Positions 41,367 through 51,140 of a stretch of 64,000 nucleotides of DNA are shown here, piece after piece; position 1 is the stretch's first letter; every line of letters begins with the position of its first letter. Source of the DNA: Natronorubrum thiooxidans. GTDB lineage: Archaea; Halobacteriota; Halobacteria; Halobacteriales; Natrialbaceae. The stretch covers positions 1-64,000 of the forward strand of contig NZ_FTNR01000011.1 of assembly GCF_900156475.1 (NCBI RefSeq), read 5' to 3'. The notes beneath the pieces are model-generated. The model was not told the origin of the DNA, made no database searches, and saw only the letters and a list, made by a program, of their open reading frames with translations. Both the position numbers and the translations under genes were made by a program.

Positions 41367-42605
41367 TTACAGATTCTCGAGCGGTGGCGTTCGGCTGAGC
41401 CGCCAGCCCGCCAGTGCGGCCGCAGCCGTCCCGATCACGACCGCGATTGCCAGTGCACTCGCGAGGATCGCCGGTGACATCTGAACCAGTCCGTCGAAGC
41501 CGACAACAGCCACCGCAAGTCGGTTTAACAGGTCCACCGCTGGCAGTGTAAGGGCTGTCCCAACGATTCCTCCGAGAATCCCGATTACGAGACCCTGTCC
41601 AATAACGGAGAGGATTAGCACTGATGACGAAATTCCCTGTGCCGTAAGCGCTCCGAAGGCCGCGCGCTGCTGGAAGATCACGAGCGTGAGCAGGGTGTGT
41701 GTCAACGCGATGCCAGCGCCGAGCGCGAGGACGACGAGTGTCCCGCCTGCGGCGAGTATAAGCACCTGTTCTTGGAGGACTGCCTCGAGTTGCTCTTGAT
41801 TCGATCGAATCTCGTACTCGGGGTGGTCCTTGGCCAGGCTCGTTTGCACGGTGTCGATATCTGCGCCGTCCTCGAGGGTGATCGTGATGAACGTCGCGGG
41901 CTCGGTCTGAGTTGTGCCCGTCACCTGATGGAGCTCGCTCAGTGGCATCACCACGGTCGGGGCACCGAGCATTCGCTCGAACGTCGGGGAAATCCCGACG
42001 ACAGTCATCTCGGTGTTCCGGGCGACCGCGAGTGAGCCACCGACATGAATCGTGTCGCCAACCTCGACGTCGAGTGCTCGAGCAGTCTCCTCGTCGATGA
42101 GAACCTCGTTGGTTCGCTCACCATCGTAGCTGCCGTTCGCGTAGTGTGGATCGCCGCTGAGTTCATTACCGGCTGTGACCTGAACGACGCTGCCGCTCGT
42201 GGGAACACCTGTCCCGATGAATGTCTGGAACTCGCCGTCTCCGTTGGTCCCGACGTACACGGTTTCGAACGCAAGCGGTACCGCACTCCTGACGCTCTCG
42301 TGGGATTCCATCTCGGTAGCAACACTCCGAGAGTTGGTCAACGAGTTCTCGAAACCGCCACCTCCAGCGGACGTGAGTCGTGTTTCGCCTGCAGTCACCC
42401 ATAGATCTCGGTCGGCTGCCCCGAACTGTTGTTCGCCAGTCTCAAGGACACCCACGCCGACGCCGGCGAGGAGCGTCATCGCGAGGACGGCCAACCCCAC
42501 GCCGATGATCGCGAGGCCGAGTCGCAGTCGGTGATGGCGGAGTTGGCTGACTGTGATTCCGCCGGCGGCACGAAGGCGAGCAAGCCAGCGCTTGAGATCC
42601 ATCAC
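41367..42605 (-). CDS. ABC transporter permease, FtsX/MacB type, subunit 2
   Basis: 412 residues. One helix near 27-50, a large extracytoplasmic domain (~55-285), then three helices (~280-400): the MacB/FtsX plan. The domain contains [20 protein letters not shown], a motif shared with the upstream permease ([20 protein letters not shown]), so the two permeases are paralogues forming a heterodimer. Such complexes use mechanotransmission to move substrates outside the membrane or export peptides or lipoproteins. Its ATG overlaps the upstream stop (ATGA, 42602-42605). Confidence 0.85.
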   Translation of the reverse strand: MMDLKRWLARLRAAGGITVSQLRHHRLRLGLAIIGVGLAVLAMTLLAGVGVGVLETGEQQFGAADRDLWVTAGETRLTSAGGGGFENSLTNSRSVATEMESHESVRSAVPLAFETVYVGTNGDGEFQTFIGTGVPTSGSVVQVTAGNELSGDPHYANGSYDGERTNEVLIDEETARALDVEVGDTIHVGGSLAVARNTEMTVVGISPTFERMLGAPTVVMPLSELHQVTGTTQTEPATFITITLEDGADIDTVQTSLAKDHPEYEIRSNQEQLEAVLQEQVLILAAGGTLVVLALGAGIALTHTLLTLVIFQQRAAFGALTAQGISSSVLILSVIGQGLVIGILGGIVGTALTLPAVDLLNRLAVAVVGFDGLVQMSPAILASALAIAVVIGTAAAALAGWRLSRTPPLENL

Positions 42606-43816
42606 GGAACACCTCCGGTGACGCGCCGCGTCAGTATGAGCAGAATCGGTAATGAAAGGATACCGATCAGGAGCCCGGTGGCGACCCCGTAAGCGACGAA
42701 GAGAGGATGGGACGTTGCGATCGGACCGGTAGTAATTGTCTCAGTTGCGATATAGTTGGTCAGCCTGATGCCGCCAAGGCCGACGATCGAGCCCACCAAT
42801 CCACCGAGTCCAGTGATTACGAGCGTCTGGACGCCGATCAATCCGAGCTGGCTGCGTGTCGAGAGTCCGAGAGCGGACAGCGTCGCCAGCTGTCGGCGAT
42901 CGGCGACGACCTCGAGCCCGGTCGTCGTGAGGACGAACAGCGTTCCGACAGAAATGGCGACGACGAACGCCGTCAGCGCGAGTGCAAACGGGAGCCCCGA
43001 CTCCGTGACCTCACTGGCGGTAAGACCGCCTCGAGTGAGGACATCGGACTGTGGATAGATTCCTGCTAATTCGTCCTCGACCGCTGGCGAGTTCGACCCG
43101 ACGACGAATTGGTCGGCCTGATCATACTCGTCGTTGCCGGTCAAGGTCTGAAGCTCGCTGAGCTGGACAACGGCGGTCGGGATATCGCCGGCCGAACTCG
43201 TTCCATCATCAGTTGCCGTGACGATGAAGGAGTCGTTATCGGCGACTGTCACCCCGTCACCAGCGCCGACCTTGAGCAGGTTGCTGGCACTCCGCGAGAG
43301 GACGACTTCGCCGGTCCAGTCACCGTCGTAGCTGCCGTTCGCGTAGTATGGATCGTCGTCGGTCAGCCCCTCTGTCGAGACTCCGGCAATCTGCTCAAAG
43401 CCAGGCGAGTTGACGACACCAATTACAAGGACATACTCGCTTCTATCTCCGACCTCGAGACGAACCACCTCCGAAAGAACTGGCGATGCGAACGTCACAT
43501 CGTCCGTCGCTTGAATCCGTTCGGTGGTCTCGTGGACGGTGCCGAACTGCGGCTGGTCGGTCGCCAGCAGCGATGATCGCTCGCCGTCGCTTTCGGGGAC
43601 GATCCAATAGTCAACATCATCATCGTACACTGTTGTGCCAGTTGCGAGCCCGATGCCGATTCCAGTCACGACGACCAGCAACGCGATCACGACCACGACG
43701 CCGAGGAGGCTAAATCGCACGCGTGTTCGATCAGTCCCGGTCGCACGTGTGATCGTCTGACGGAGGCCGACACGGGTGAGACCAACCCACCGTGTGAGTC
43801 GCCGTCGCAGACTCAT
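42602..43816 (-). CDS. ABC transporter permease, FtsX/MacB type, subunit 1
   Basis: 404 residues with one helix near 35-58, a large extracytoplasmic domain and three C-terminal helices (~265-400). Motif [20 protein letters not shown] before the second helix group is the FtsX/MacB coupling region that contacts the ATPase. It is a paralogue of the next permease. ATG overlaps the ATPase stop (43813-43816), so the three genes form one translationally coupled operon. Confidence 0.85.
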   Translation of the reverse strand: MSLRRRLTRWVGLTRVGLRQTITRATGTDRTRVRFSLLGVVVVIALLVVVTGIGIGLATGTTVYDDDVDYWIVPESDGERSSLLATDQPQFGTVHETTERIQATDDVTFASPVLSEVVRLEVGDRSEYVLVIGVVNSPGFEQIAGVSTEGLTDDDPYYANGSYDGDWTGEVVLSRSASNLLKVGAGDGVTVADNDSFIVTATDDGTSSAGDIPTAVVQLSELQTLTGNDEYDQADQFVVGSNSPAVEDELAGIYPQSDVLTRGGLTASEVTESGLPFALALTAFVVAISVGTLFVLTTTGLEVVADRRQLATLSALGLSTRSQLGLIGVQTLVITGLGGLVGSIVGLGGIRLTNYIATETITTGPIATSHPLFVAYGVATGLLIGILSLPILLILTRRVTGGVP

Positions 43817-44613
43817 TTGTTGCCGTCGCTGCGGATCATCCCGTCTTTGAGTCGGACGATTCGGTCCGAAATCGCTAACGTTGGTCGATCGTGCGACGCA
43901 AGAACGACCGCTCGGTCATCCGCGATGCGTTCGAACTCGTTTAAAATGCGTTGGCCCGTTTCCGTGTCCAGTTCTCCCGTTGGCTCGTCGGCGATCACCA
44001 GCGTCGGATCTGTTACGAGAGCACGGGCAATCGCTACCCGCTGTTGCTCGCCGCCACTCAACTCGCCAGGACGGTGGCCGACTCGGTCGCCGAGTCCGAC
44101 TCGTTCGAGTAATGCTGTGGCTCGCTTGCGCCGGTCACGTTTCCCAACGCCGAGCTCGACCAGTGGGAGGGCAACGTTCGCCCGCGCGGAGAGTGACTCG
44201 ACCAAGTGAAAGCGTTGAAACACGATCCCGACATGCTCGAGCCGGAGGCGGGTCCGTTCTCGAGTCGAGAGCGTCTCAAGGTCTGTCTCCTGAAACGTCA
44301 CAGTCCCCTTCGTGGGCAGTTCCAAGCCGGCAAGCAAGTGGAGGAGCGTTGATTTGCCGCTGCCGCTCGGTCCTGCGAGCCCGACGATTTCGCCTGTGCT
44401 GATCGTGATTGACGCATTCTCGAGCGCCCGAACTCTCGGTGCGTCCGGCCGACCGAGTAGCGTTCCGAGTCGGCCTGGGTCAGACCCCCGCGTGTAGATT
44501 TTGGTCACGTTGGCAGCGCGGACAACAGGAGATGGTGCAGTTGGAGATTCGAAATCGACGCCAGCAGGGTCATCATCGGATACCAAGGGAATAGGAGATG
44601 AAGGCGGCACCAT
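43813..44613 (-). CDS. ABC transporter ATPase, LolD/MacB type
   Basis: 266 residues from the ATG at 44613. Walker A is [16 protein letters not shown], the Q-loop is [20 protein letters not shown], the signature is [15 protein letters not shown], Walker B is [13 protein letters not shown], and the switch His is in [14 protein letters not shown]. An N-terminal extension of ~30 residues is unusual. The TATA-like aattaatt (44637-44644) is centred 27 bases before 44613, so that ATG is preferred over the one at 44622. First gene of the ATPase-permease-permease operon. Confidence 0.9.
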   Translation of the reverse strand: MVPPSSPIPLVSDDDPAGVDFESPTAPSPVVRAANVTKIYTRGSDPGRLGTLLGRPDAPRVRALENASITISTGEIVGLAGPSGSGKSTLLHLLAGLELPTKGTVTFQETDLETLSTRERTRLRLEHVGIVFQRFHLVESLSARANVALPLVELGVGKRDRRKRATALLERVGLGDRVGHRPGELSGGEQQRVAIARALVTDPTLVIADEPTGELDTETGQRILNEFERIADDRAVVLASHDRPTLAISDRIVRLKDGMIRSDGNK

Positions 44614-44918
44614 ACCGAGCATAGTCGGCCCACTCCAATTAATTGTCCCGATTTCTGAACCCTCAATAAGCCTCTATTGTTAGCTAAATAATTAATAGTG
44701 ACTGTAACCAAGTTGGCTATTCGATAGCTCAGGGCGGGGACTCGCATGGGTAATCCCATGATAACGTATACATCGGTTTTTTGCCTTTGCTGTCCGTCAA
44801 GTATCTTCTACGACTCTTCCGTGATGAATATGCGTCTGTATATATTCTGAATACTCTTTATAAAGAGCGACCTTCCGAACCAATACTAATAAGATAGTTC
44901 TCCTCCCCTACTTGTCAT
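44614..44918. promoter_or_regulatory. AT-rich divergent promoter region
   Basis: Holds the TATA-like aattaatt (44637-44644) for the ABC operon. For the glmU-like gene, ctttataaag at 44850-44859 and taataag at 44887-44893 are candidates. Two short palindromes (gggtaatccc near 44748 and ctttataaag) lie between. It is much more AT-rich than its flanks. Confidence 0.5.
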
Positions 44919-46094
44919 ATGGATTCTGTTTCCGCAGTCGTCCTCGCTGGCGGTGAAGGAGAACGGCTCCGGCCGCTGACGCGCAACCGGCCGAAGCCGT
45001 TGCTTCCCGCCGCAACGACGCCGATCCTCGAGCACGTATTCGACCAACTGCTCGAAGCTGGCGTCACCGAGATTACCGTCGTCGTCGGCTACGGCCGTAA
45101 CCGCGTGCAAGCGTACTTCGGACCAACTTATCGGAACGTCCCGCTGACCTACGTTACCCAGAACCAACAACTCGGCAGCGGCCACGCATTACTGGCTGCC
45201 GAGTCCGAGGTCGACGACACGACACTCGTCGTCAACGGTGACCAGATTGTCGACAGCCAAATTATCAGTGACGTCCTCGAGGCCCACGATGATGCGGCGG
45301 CAACACTCGGACTGCTCAACCGCCGTGACGTCGAATCCTACGGTGGTGTCCTTCTCGAGGATGGCGCCGTCACGGAACTCGTCGAAAACCCACAGGACGA
45401 GCGCGGCTACCGGTTCAATGCTGGCGTCTACGCGTTCGAGTCGACAATTTTCGATGCGATTCGCGCCGCCGAGTCGCGTGCCGGTGAGCAGTCGCTGATC
45501 GACGGTATCATCGAACTTCTCGAGTCGGGTGCTGATGTCCGAGGTGTCGTTTCGGAGGGACTCTGGGTTGACGCAACCTATCCATGGGACTTACTCGACG
45601 TCTCCTTCGAACTGTTCGAGGCGGGACTCGTTGACGGGGATTACGAAGACTCGAGCGCTGGTGCAATCCATGACTCGGCTGTCATCCGCGAACCCGTCGT
45701 CATCGCGCCCGACTGTGAGATCGGTGCGGGGGCCGTCGTCGGGCCCTACGCCTGTCTGGGCGAAAACGTCACTGTTGGGTCGAACGCGGTTGTCGAACGC
45801 AGTGTGATCGATACGGACACGCGTATCGGCGCATCGGCGACCGTCGCTGACTGTGTGACTGGTGTCGGTGTGACGATCGGCAACGGAACGGTGATTCCCG
45901 GCGGTCCCGGTGACGTCCGCGTCGGAGACCGCGTCTTCGAAGGCGAAGCGCTCGGCGCCTTGCTCGCTGACCGTGTTACTGATCAGGGTGGCTCGACGTA
46001 CGTTCCCGGAGCCGTCGTCGGGCCGGAGGCCAACGTCGAGGCTGGGGCGACCGTTCGTGGCACTCTTCCGGCGGAGACGGAGGTGCGATCGTAA
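44919..46094 (+). CDS. glmU: Bifunctional sugar-1-P nucleotidylyltransferase/acetyltransferase
   Basis: 391 residues. The N-terminal ~235 residues are a nucleotidyltransferase (VVLAGGEGERLRPLTRNRPK signature, then VVNGDQIVDS, where the metal Asp sits). The C-terminal ~150 residues are left-handed beta-helix hexapeptides (VIAPDCEIGAGAVVGPY). This is the archaeal GlmU-like arrangement (as in ST0452): GlcN-1-P acetylation and uridylylation to UDP-GlcNAc. The next gene is glmS, overlapping by one base (TAATG), which supports this role over dTDP-glucose synthesis. Confidence 0.88.
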   Translation: MDSVSAVVLAGGEGERLRPLTRNRPKPLLPAATTPILEHVFDQLLEAGVTEITVVVGYGRNRVQAYFGPTYRNVPLTYVTQNQQLGSGHALLAAESEVDDTTLVVNGDQIVDSQIISDVLEAHDDAAATLGLLNRRDVESYGGVLLEDGAVTELVENPQDERGYRFNAGVYAFESTIFDAIRAAESRAGEQSLIDGIIELLESGADVRGVVSEGLWVDATYPWDLLDVSFELFEAGLVDGDYEDSSAGAIHDSAVIREPVVIAPDCEIGAGAVVGPYACLGENVTVGSNAVVERSVIDTDTRIGASATVADCVTGVGVTIGNGTVIPGGPGDVRVGDRVFEGEALGALLADRVTDQGGSTYVPGAVVGPEANVEAGATVRGTLPAETEVRS

Positions 46095-47884
46095 TGTGTG
46101 GGATCATCGGCTACACCGGCAACCAAGGGAACGTTCTCGACGTTCTGATGACCGGTCTGTCGGGCCTCGAGTACCGTGGCTACGATTCGGCTGGCGTCGC
46201 CGTGTCGAACTCCTCGCTGGCCGTCCACAAACGCGAGGGGGAGGTGTCGGCACTCGAGGCCGCCGTTCCCGATGGCGATCTCGACGGGTTAGCCGGCATC
46301 GGCCATACACGGTGGAGCACCCACGGGCCGCCGTCAGACTCGAACGCCCACCCGCATACGGACGCTGACTCGACAGTGGCGGTCGTCCACAACGGTATCA
46401 TCGAGAACTATCAAGCACTCCGCCGCGAACTCGAGGCCGACGGCTACGAGTTCACGAGCGAGACCGACACCGAGGTTATCCCGCATCTGATCCGGGCAGC
46501 ACTCGATGCGGGAGCCAACCGTGAGGACGCGTTTCGGAAAGCCGTCCACCGACTCGAGGGCAGTTACGCCGTCGCCGCCGTGTTCGACGGCAGCGAGACG
46601 GTGTATGCGGCGCGCAACGAGTCGCCGCTGGTGCTCGGCATCGGCGACGACGGCCACTACCTGGCGAGCGACGTCCCGGCGTTTATTGAGTTCACCGATC
46701 AGGTGGTCTATCTCGAGGACGGCCAGTTCGCACGCGTCAACCCGTCCGGGATCGTCGTCACCGACGAGCAGGGAGCTGTCGTCGAGACAGCCGTCGAGAC
46801 GATTGACTGGGATCCAGAAGACGCCGGTAAATCAGGCTACGACCACTACATGCTCAAGGAGATCCACGAACAGCCGACCGCGATCCGCAAGTGTCTCCGA
46901 GAACGGGTCAGTGAACTCGAGGGGACCATTATGGTCGAGGAGTTGGCTGAACTGGAGTGTGACGGCCCAGTGCAGTTTGTCGCCTGCGGGACTTCCTATC
47001 ACGCCGCGCTGTATGGGGCGAAAATGATACGAGAGCGCGGCATTCCGGCTCAGTGTTTCCTCGCCAGCGAGTACGAGACCGACTCGATTCCGGTATCAGA
47101 GGAGACGCTGGTCGTCGGCGTCACGCAGAGTGGCGAGACCGCCGACACGATGAGTGCCCTTCGAGCGGCCAACCGCGCCGGTGCGACGACGCTTGCGTTG
47201 ACGAACGTCGTCGGAAGCTCGGCTGCGCGAGAGTGTGACCACGTCATGTACATTCGGGCCGGGCCCGAGATCGGCGTCGCCGCAACGAAGACGTTCGCCT
47301 CACAGCAGGTCGCACTGGCCATGCTCTCGAGTGTGCTCTCCGGCGAGTATTCCCAGGCGTTCGTCAAACAACTGCGCGACCTGCCTGATCAGATTCAGAA
47401 AGTTCTGGATGAGTCGAACGCACGCGAGATCGCCGAGGAATACGATGGCTCTGATGCGTACTTCTTCATTGGACGGGGGTACAATGCGCCTGTCGCACTC
47501 GAGGGGGCCCTGAAGATGAAAGAGATCTCGTACGAACACGCGGAGGGATTTGCTGCCGGCGAACTGAAACACGGGCCGCTGGCGCTGGTGACCGATCAGA
47601 CGCCGGTGTTTGCGGTGATCGCTGGCGACACGAACGTCTCGAAGACGCTCGGCAACATCAAAGAAGTGGAAGCTCGCGGTGCACCCGTTGTTGCGGTGAC
47701 TGACTCGCCCGAGCAGGTCGGACAGTACGCCGATCACGTCCTCGAGGTGCCATCGGCGGGGCCGCTGCTGACGCCGATTCTCGCGAACATTCAACTACAG
47801 TTGGTGTCGTACTGGGTGGCGAATCGGATGGGCCGGTCGATCGACAAGCCGCGGAACTTAGCGAAAAGCGTCACTGTCGAATAG
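46094..47884 (+). CDS. glmS: Glutamine-fructose-6-phosphate aminotransferase
   Basis: 596 residues. Cys2 (MCGIIGYTGNQGNV) is the N-terminal nucleophile of the class II glutaminase domain (~1-225; GIGHTRWSTHGPPSDSNAHP). Two SIS domains follow (QFVACGTSYHAALYGAKMI and FFIGRGYNAPVALEGALKMK), with CTKTFASQ-type sugar-phosphate loops seen as AATKTFASQQVALAM. It makes GlcN-6-P from fructose-6-P and glutamine. It overlaps glmU by one base, so the two are translationally coupled; glmM at 22839 supplies the missing step. Confidence 0.95.
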   Translation: MCGIIGYTGNQGNVLDVLMTGLSGLEYRGYDSAGVAVSNSSLAVHKREGEVSALEAAVPDGDLDGLAGIGHTRWSTHGPPSDSNAHPHTDADSTVAVVHNGIIENYQALRRELEADGYEFTSETDTEVIPHLIRAALDAGANREDAFRKAVHRLEGSYAVAAVFDGSETVYAARNESPLVLGIGDDGHYLASDVPAFIEFTDQVVYLEDGQFARVNPSGIVVTDEQGAVVETAVETIDWDPEDAGKSGYDHYMLKEIHEQPTAIRKCLRERVSELEGTIMVEELAELECDGPVQFVACGTSYHAALYGAKMIRERGIPAQCFLASEYETDSIPVSEETLVVGVTQSGETADTMSALRAANRAGATTLALTNVVGSSAARECDHVMYIRAGPEIGVAATKTFASQQVALAMLSSVLSGEYSQAFVKQLRDLPDQIQKVLDESNAREIAEEYDGSDAYFFIGRGYNAPVALEGALKMKEISYEHAEGFAAGELKHGPLALVTDQTPVFAVIAGDTNVSKTLGNIKEVEARGAPVVAVTDSPEQVGQYADHVLEVPSAGPLLTPILANIQLQLVSYWVANRMGRSIDKPRNLAKSVTVE

Positions 47885-48080
47885 CAGAACATCGACTGGA
47901 GATTTCGTGTCCACTGCATGTAGTGGTTCGAGTACTCGTTGTGTGATATTGTCCAAGAACTGATAACTAATCAAATAATTTGTAGAAATAGTTCTGTTGT
48001 CATATCGTCCGCATAGCTATAAGAATGACGAACAGTTTAGTTGGTTGATATTGTCTACAAAAGACAAGGGGGAATTTTGA

Positions 48081-49028
48081 ATGCCAGACCTATTCACCGC
48101 TGAAGAAGCCGGGGTCACGGTAACGAAACACGTCGATGTGGACGGCGACGTAGTTCAGATCGGACTGCGACTCGACTCATCGCGGGAGTGTCCGCTGACA
48201 GTCCGTGTGTTGGACGCGGTCCCGACGAACACGACTATACAGGTTCCGAAAACGGATCCACCGTGCTGGTCGACGGACGATGAAACGGTCGAGTACGAAC
48301 GAACACTCGAGTCGGAGGAGGCGATCACGACGGGGTACAAATACACTGTTGACGAGGGTGACACCGCCAGTCACCATGCGCCGACATTGATCATCGACGG
48401 CGAAGCTACGCAGGCCGGTGCTGACAACGCAACGACGTACGACGAAGACGAGGAGTTCGAGATGCCCGGCGACGAGGTCTCCGTCACAGATATGGTGGGT
48501 AACTCTAGGACTGGCATATCCTCGCCTTCGAGCGAGACCCGCGCATCAGCCGATGGTGGCGACGCCACAGCGACGGGAGCGGCGGCTTGCGCTGTTGACG
48601 AAGCTGTCGTCGACGGTGATGAGCCAATTGACGGACTCAGCGACCTCGCTGGCTCTCGCTCGAGCCTCGAGTTGCGGGTCATGTACTTGCAATCCCAGTT
48701 GCAAGACCTCGCCACCTACATCGATGCCATGGAAGAGTTTCTTGACGACCACGGGACTGGGGAGGACGTGCTCACCGAGGTGCTGGACGAACTGCACGCC
48801 GTTCGCGAGCAACTCGAGTGCGTTCGCGAGGAACAAACCACTTTGGACACACGGCTCGACGCCCTTGAGGACCGGACTGACCAGCTCGAGTCGACGTTCG
48901 AGCGTCGACAGGAGACCGTTGATGCGGATCTCCACCAGCTCGAAGCTAGCGCTGAGAACCGACACGAGGCCGTCGACGGTGAACTGCAGCAACTCGAAAG
49001 GACAGTCGAAGACGTCGAAGAGACATAG
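48081..49028 (+). CDS. Beta-domain plus coiled-coil protein with early amber stop
   Basis: 315 residues starting MPDLFTAEEAGVTVTKHVDV, with gggggaa about 8 bases before the ATG. Residues ~1-110 are a beta-rich domain (TVRVLDAVPTNTTIQVPK), 110-195 a low-complexity linker, and 195-315 a heptad coiled coil. No signal peptide. After TAG at 49026-49028 the same frame stays open for 30 codons (QAVQDQIEQFTAFRNAIQDA...) to a second TAG at 49119-49121, continuing the coiled-coil character. The protein therefore seems clipped by a point mutation. Family function unknown; it follows glmS in the same direction by 196 bases. Confidence 0.7.
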   Translation: MPDLFTAEEAGVTVTKHVDVDGDVVQIGLRLDSSRECPLTVRVLDAVPTNTTIQVPKTDPPCWSTDDETVEYERTLESEEAITTGYKYTVDEGDTASHHAPTLIIDGEATQAGADNATTYDEDEEFEMPGDEVSVTDMVGNSRTGISSPSSETRASADGGDATATGAAACAVDEAVVDGDEPIDGLSDLAGSRSSLELRVMYLQSQLQDLATYIDAMEEFLDDHGTGEDVLTEVLDELHAVREQLECVREEQTTLDTRLDALEDRTDQLESTFERRQETVDADLHQLEASAENRHEAVDGELQQLERTVEDVEET

Positions 49029-49252
49029 CAGGCAGTCCAAGACCAGATAGAGCAGTTCACGGCGTTTCGAAACGCCATTCAAGATGCCTTCCAGACTGAA
49101 ACTCTGGCCACCGAAGACTAGCGCGCTGGCTGCTGTACCCAGACTTATCGGTTCTCATGCCTTCGGACAACGACGTGATCGATTGGTAACAGCAGCTACT
49201 ATTATGTGGATCGAACGAGATGATTGAGAAAACGAGGGTCAGGGAGAGACAC

Positions 49253-49795
49253 ATGCCATCAGAACGTTCGAGTGCTGAAGAGTACATCCAGTATCCCGAT
49301 CGAGACCGCGTCGAAGGCGCGAAGAATGCATGCGCTATCTGTGGTTCGACGGACTCGCTTTCGGTGTATACGTTCACTCCGTCGTCCGATGCCGAGTCAG
49401 CGGCGCTGCTCTGTCCGACACACTACACCGTCGCGGCTATTCTAGATGATTCTCCGTATCAAGAGACAGAGACGACGTCAGAGTCCGAACACCAAGAGAC
49501 GCGAAAAATCACGGTCCGTGTGCCACGTGCGCTGGTCGACAGCGCTGACGGTGCTGCCGAACACCGAGAACAAACACGGAGTGAGTTCGTCCGTGACAGT
49601 ATCCAGATGGCTATTGGATTGCAGGAACTTGACACTGCATTCGACGATATTCTGGCACAGGCAGTTCGGTCTCCCGACGTTTCAGACTCTCAGACGGATC
49701 AGCCGGAGTCGACGACAGAGACCGATGTTGCGTTTCTCAAAGAGCGTATTCGAACGCTCGAGTCGTTGCTCGAGGACAGCATCGAAAAGCTCTGA
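49253..49795 (+). CDS. Zinc-finger plus ribbon-helix-helix regulator
   Basis: About 180 residues starting MPSERSSAEEYIQYPDRDRV. Cysteines in ACAICGSTDSL and LLCPTHYTV make a CxxC...CxxH zinc site (~25-65). Residues ~90-125 form a ribbon-helix-helix: RKITVRVPRALVDSADGAAE, then EFVRDSIQMAI. A coiled-coil tail follows (VAFLKERIRTLESLLEDSIE). It is probably a DNA-binding transcription factor. ATG 49253 follows gggagag at 4-5 bases and the TATA-like actattatg (49196) gives a TSS near 49227. ATG 49220 is the alternative start. Confidence 0.75.
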   Translation: MPSERSSAEEYIQYPDRDRVEGAKNACAICGSTDSLSVYTFTPSSDAESAALLCPTHYTVAAILDDSPYQETETTSESEHQETRKITVRVPRALVDSADGAAEHREQTRSEFVRDSIQMAIGLQELDTAFDDILAQAVRSPDVSDSQTDQPESTTETDVAFLKERIRTLESLLEDSIEKL

Positions 49796-50258
49796 CCGAG
49801 TCGCTGTTCGGCTACGTTTTATGATGGATCGACGTTTTCGAGTTCGTGCTGAGAACGTACCATCGCGTTCCGGTGGCTCATCACTGATATCGAAACGTCG
49901 GCTGTGGGCCGACGTGAGAGCCCCCTTGTTCGGTCGCGGTGGGAGTGCCAACCGAACGGGGATGCGATCGTCTGTCGCCGGTCGACAGTGTCACGATCGC
50001 GGTCAGTAGCGAGGGATATAATGTCTCAGTGTCGGTGGAGACTGTCTATGTCGACAGTACACCAGTTCCTCGCCAAGCGACCTTTTCGGCTACTTATAAT
50101 TAAAACCGTTGGCTGTTTGACTTTTAATCGTACATCAAATCGGAAGAATATAGTCTGCATGTCATGGTATCTTCTCACCAGAAATGGACCTGTCGCCTGC
50201 TGCACTGTCGCGTTGAGCTCAACAATTTGACCGTCGGTGGCGAAATCCTGCGGCGTTT
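49796..50258. other. Gene-free stretch, AT-rich centre
   Basis: Between two convergent-facing genes. The ttataattaaaac block near 50090 looks like a promoter, but neither strand has a convincing downstream ORF. A noncoding RNA is possible. Nothing else recognised. Confidence 0.4.
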
Positions 50259-51140
50259 TCAGGATGCGTCTTCGCGGCACTGTTCGACGACTGGCTCCTC
50301 ATCAGGGGTATCCGATGTCTCACTAGTCGAGTTGTCAGTTGCTGCCTCGTTTGTGAACAGTCCCTCTTCAATCAAGTTTGTGACTAACCGTGTCTGCCAG
50401 TGAATGCGCGTCTTGAGGTCGGGGCCGCGCGAGAGGGTCTCGATGAGAAACGACTGTGCCCCCAAGTCTCGAGCGGCCTTGTGGACGAGCAACCCGCTCG
50501 GTTCGTGTTCCGGTTTGGCAAAGGTATCGGTCGTGAACTCGAGGCCCGGTGTCTCGACATGATTTCGGTTGACGGTGTCGGCAGCCCGCTCGGCATCGGC
50601 AGTGGTCTCGGTACTGTCCGAGTGGAAGATTGCCTGCCCGACGCCGTCAACGGGGCCACCGGCGTAGATGCCGATCGACTCGTGGAGGTCGATAACCACG
50701 TCGGGATCGTAGTGGGCGACGACGTTCCAGAGCTCTTGGGCGAGGTCCGTCGGTGGCTCCTCGCCCTCGAGGAACTGACGATTGAGATCGACGCCATCAC
50801 TGCCTGTGCGGGTCCGCTGCTCGACAGCCTCGGCGTTCGCGTAGGGGATTGTTACGAGCGTGCCGACGTTGATCTCCCGTTCGGCAATACGGCTCGCTGT
50901 CTCGTATCCTGCAACCTCGTTGCCGTGTATCCCGCCGATGACCAGTACGGTCGGTCCGTCGGCGGTTGCAGCCGTCTGGTACACTGTCGTTTCGTGATCG
51001 GTGCCTTCGAGAATTTGATATGAGTGTCTCGAGAGATCGGTGTCCGATTCTTCGCTCGAATCAGCACCAGCGACGCCGGCGAGTGTACAACTGACTGCGG
51101 CTGTCAATACTGTTCGTCGAGATGTCTGCAATGGCCCCAT
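50259..51140 (-). CDS. Tat-exported M14/succinylglutamate-desuccinylase-type deacylase
   Basis: 293 residues starting MGPLQTSRRTVLTAAVSCTL, a Tat signal with Arg-Arg and VAGA near 24. The zinc site is GGIHGNEVAG (His, Glu), then DLNRQF, and DVVIDLHESIGIY for the third His. C-terminal residues include a Glu in FLIETLSRG. It resembles AstE/aspartoacylase-type carboxypeptidases, removing acyl or peptide groups outside the cell. The last ~30 residues are an acidic tail. A TATA-like element about 30 bases before the ATG gives a leaderless start. Confidence 0.85.
   Translation of the reverse strand: MGPLQTSRRTVLTAAVSCTLAGVAGADSSEESDTDLSRHSYQILEGTDHETTVYQTAATADGPTVLVIGGIHGNEVAGYETASRIAEREINVGTLVTIPYANAEAVEQRTRTGSDGVDLNRQFLEGEEPPTDLAQELWNVVAHYDPDVVIDLHESIGIYAGGPVDGVGQAIFHSDSTETTADAERAADTVNRNHVETPGLEFTTDTFAKPEHEPSGLLVHKAARDLGAQSFLIETLSRGPDLKTRIHWQTRLVTNLIEEGLFTNEAATDNSTSETSDTPDEEPVVEQCREDAS

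Noticed and set aside
49026-49121. TAG as pyrrolysine codon
   Set aside because: No evidence of the pyrrolysine system and a nonsense mutation is simpler.
48081-49795. Operon of the coiled-coil protein and the zinc-finger/RHH regulator
   Set aside because: Gap of more than 130 bases with a separate TATA-like element before the second gene.
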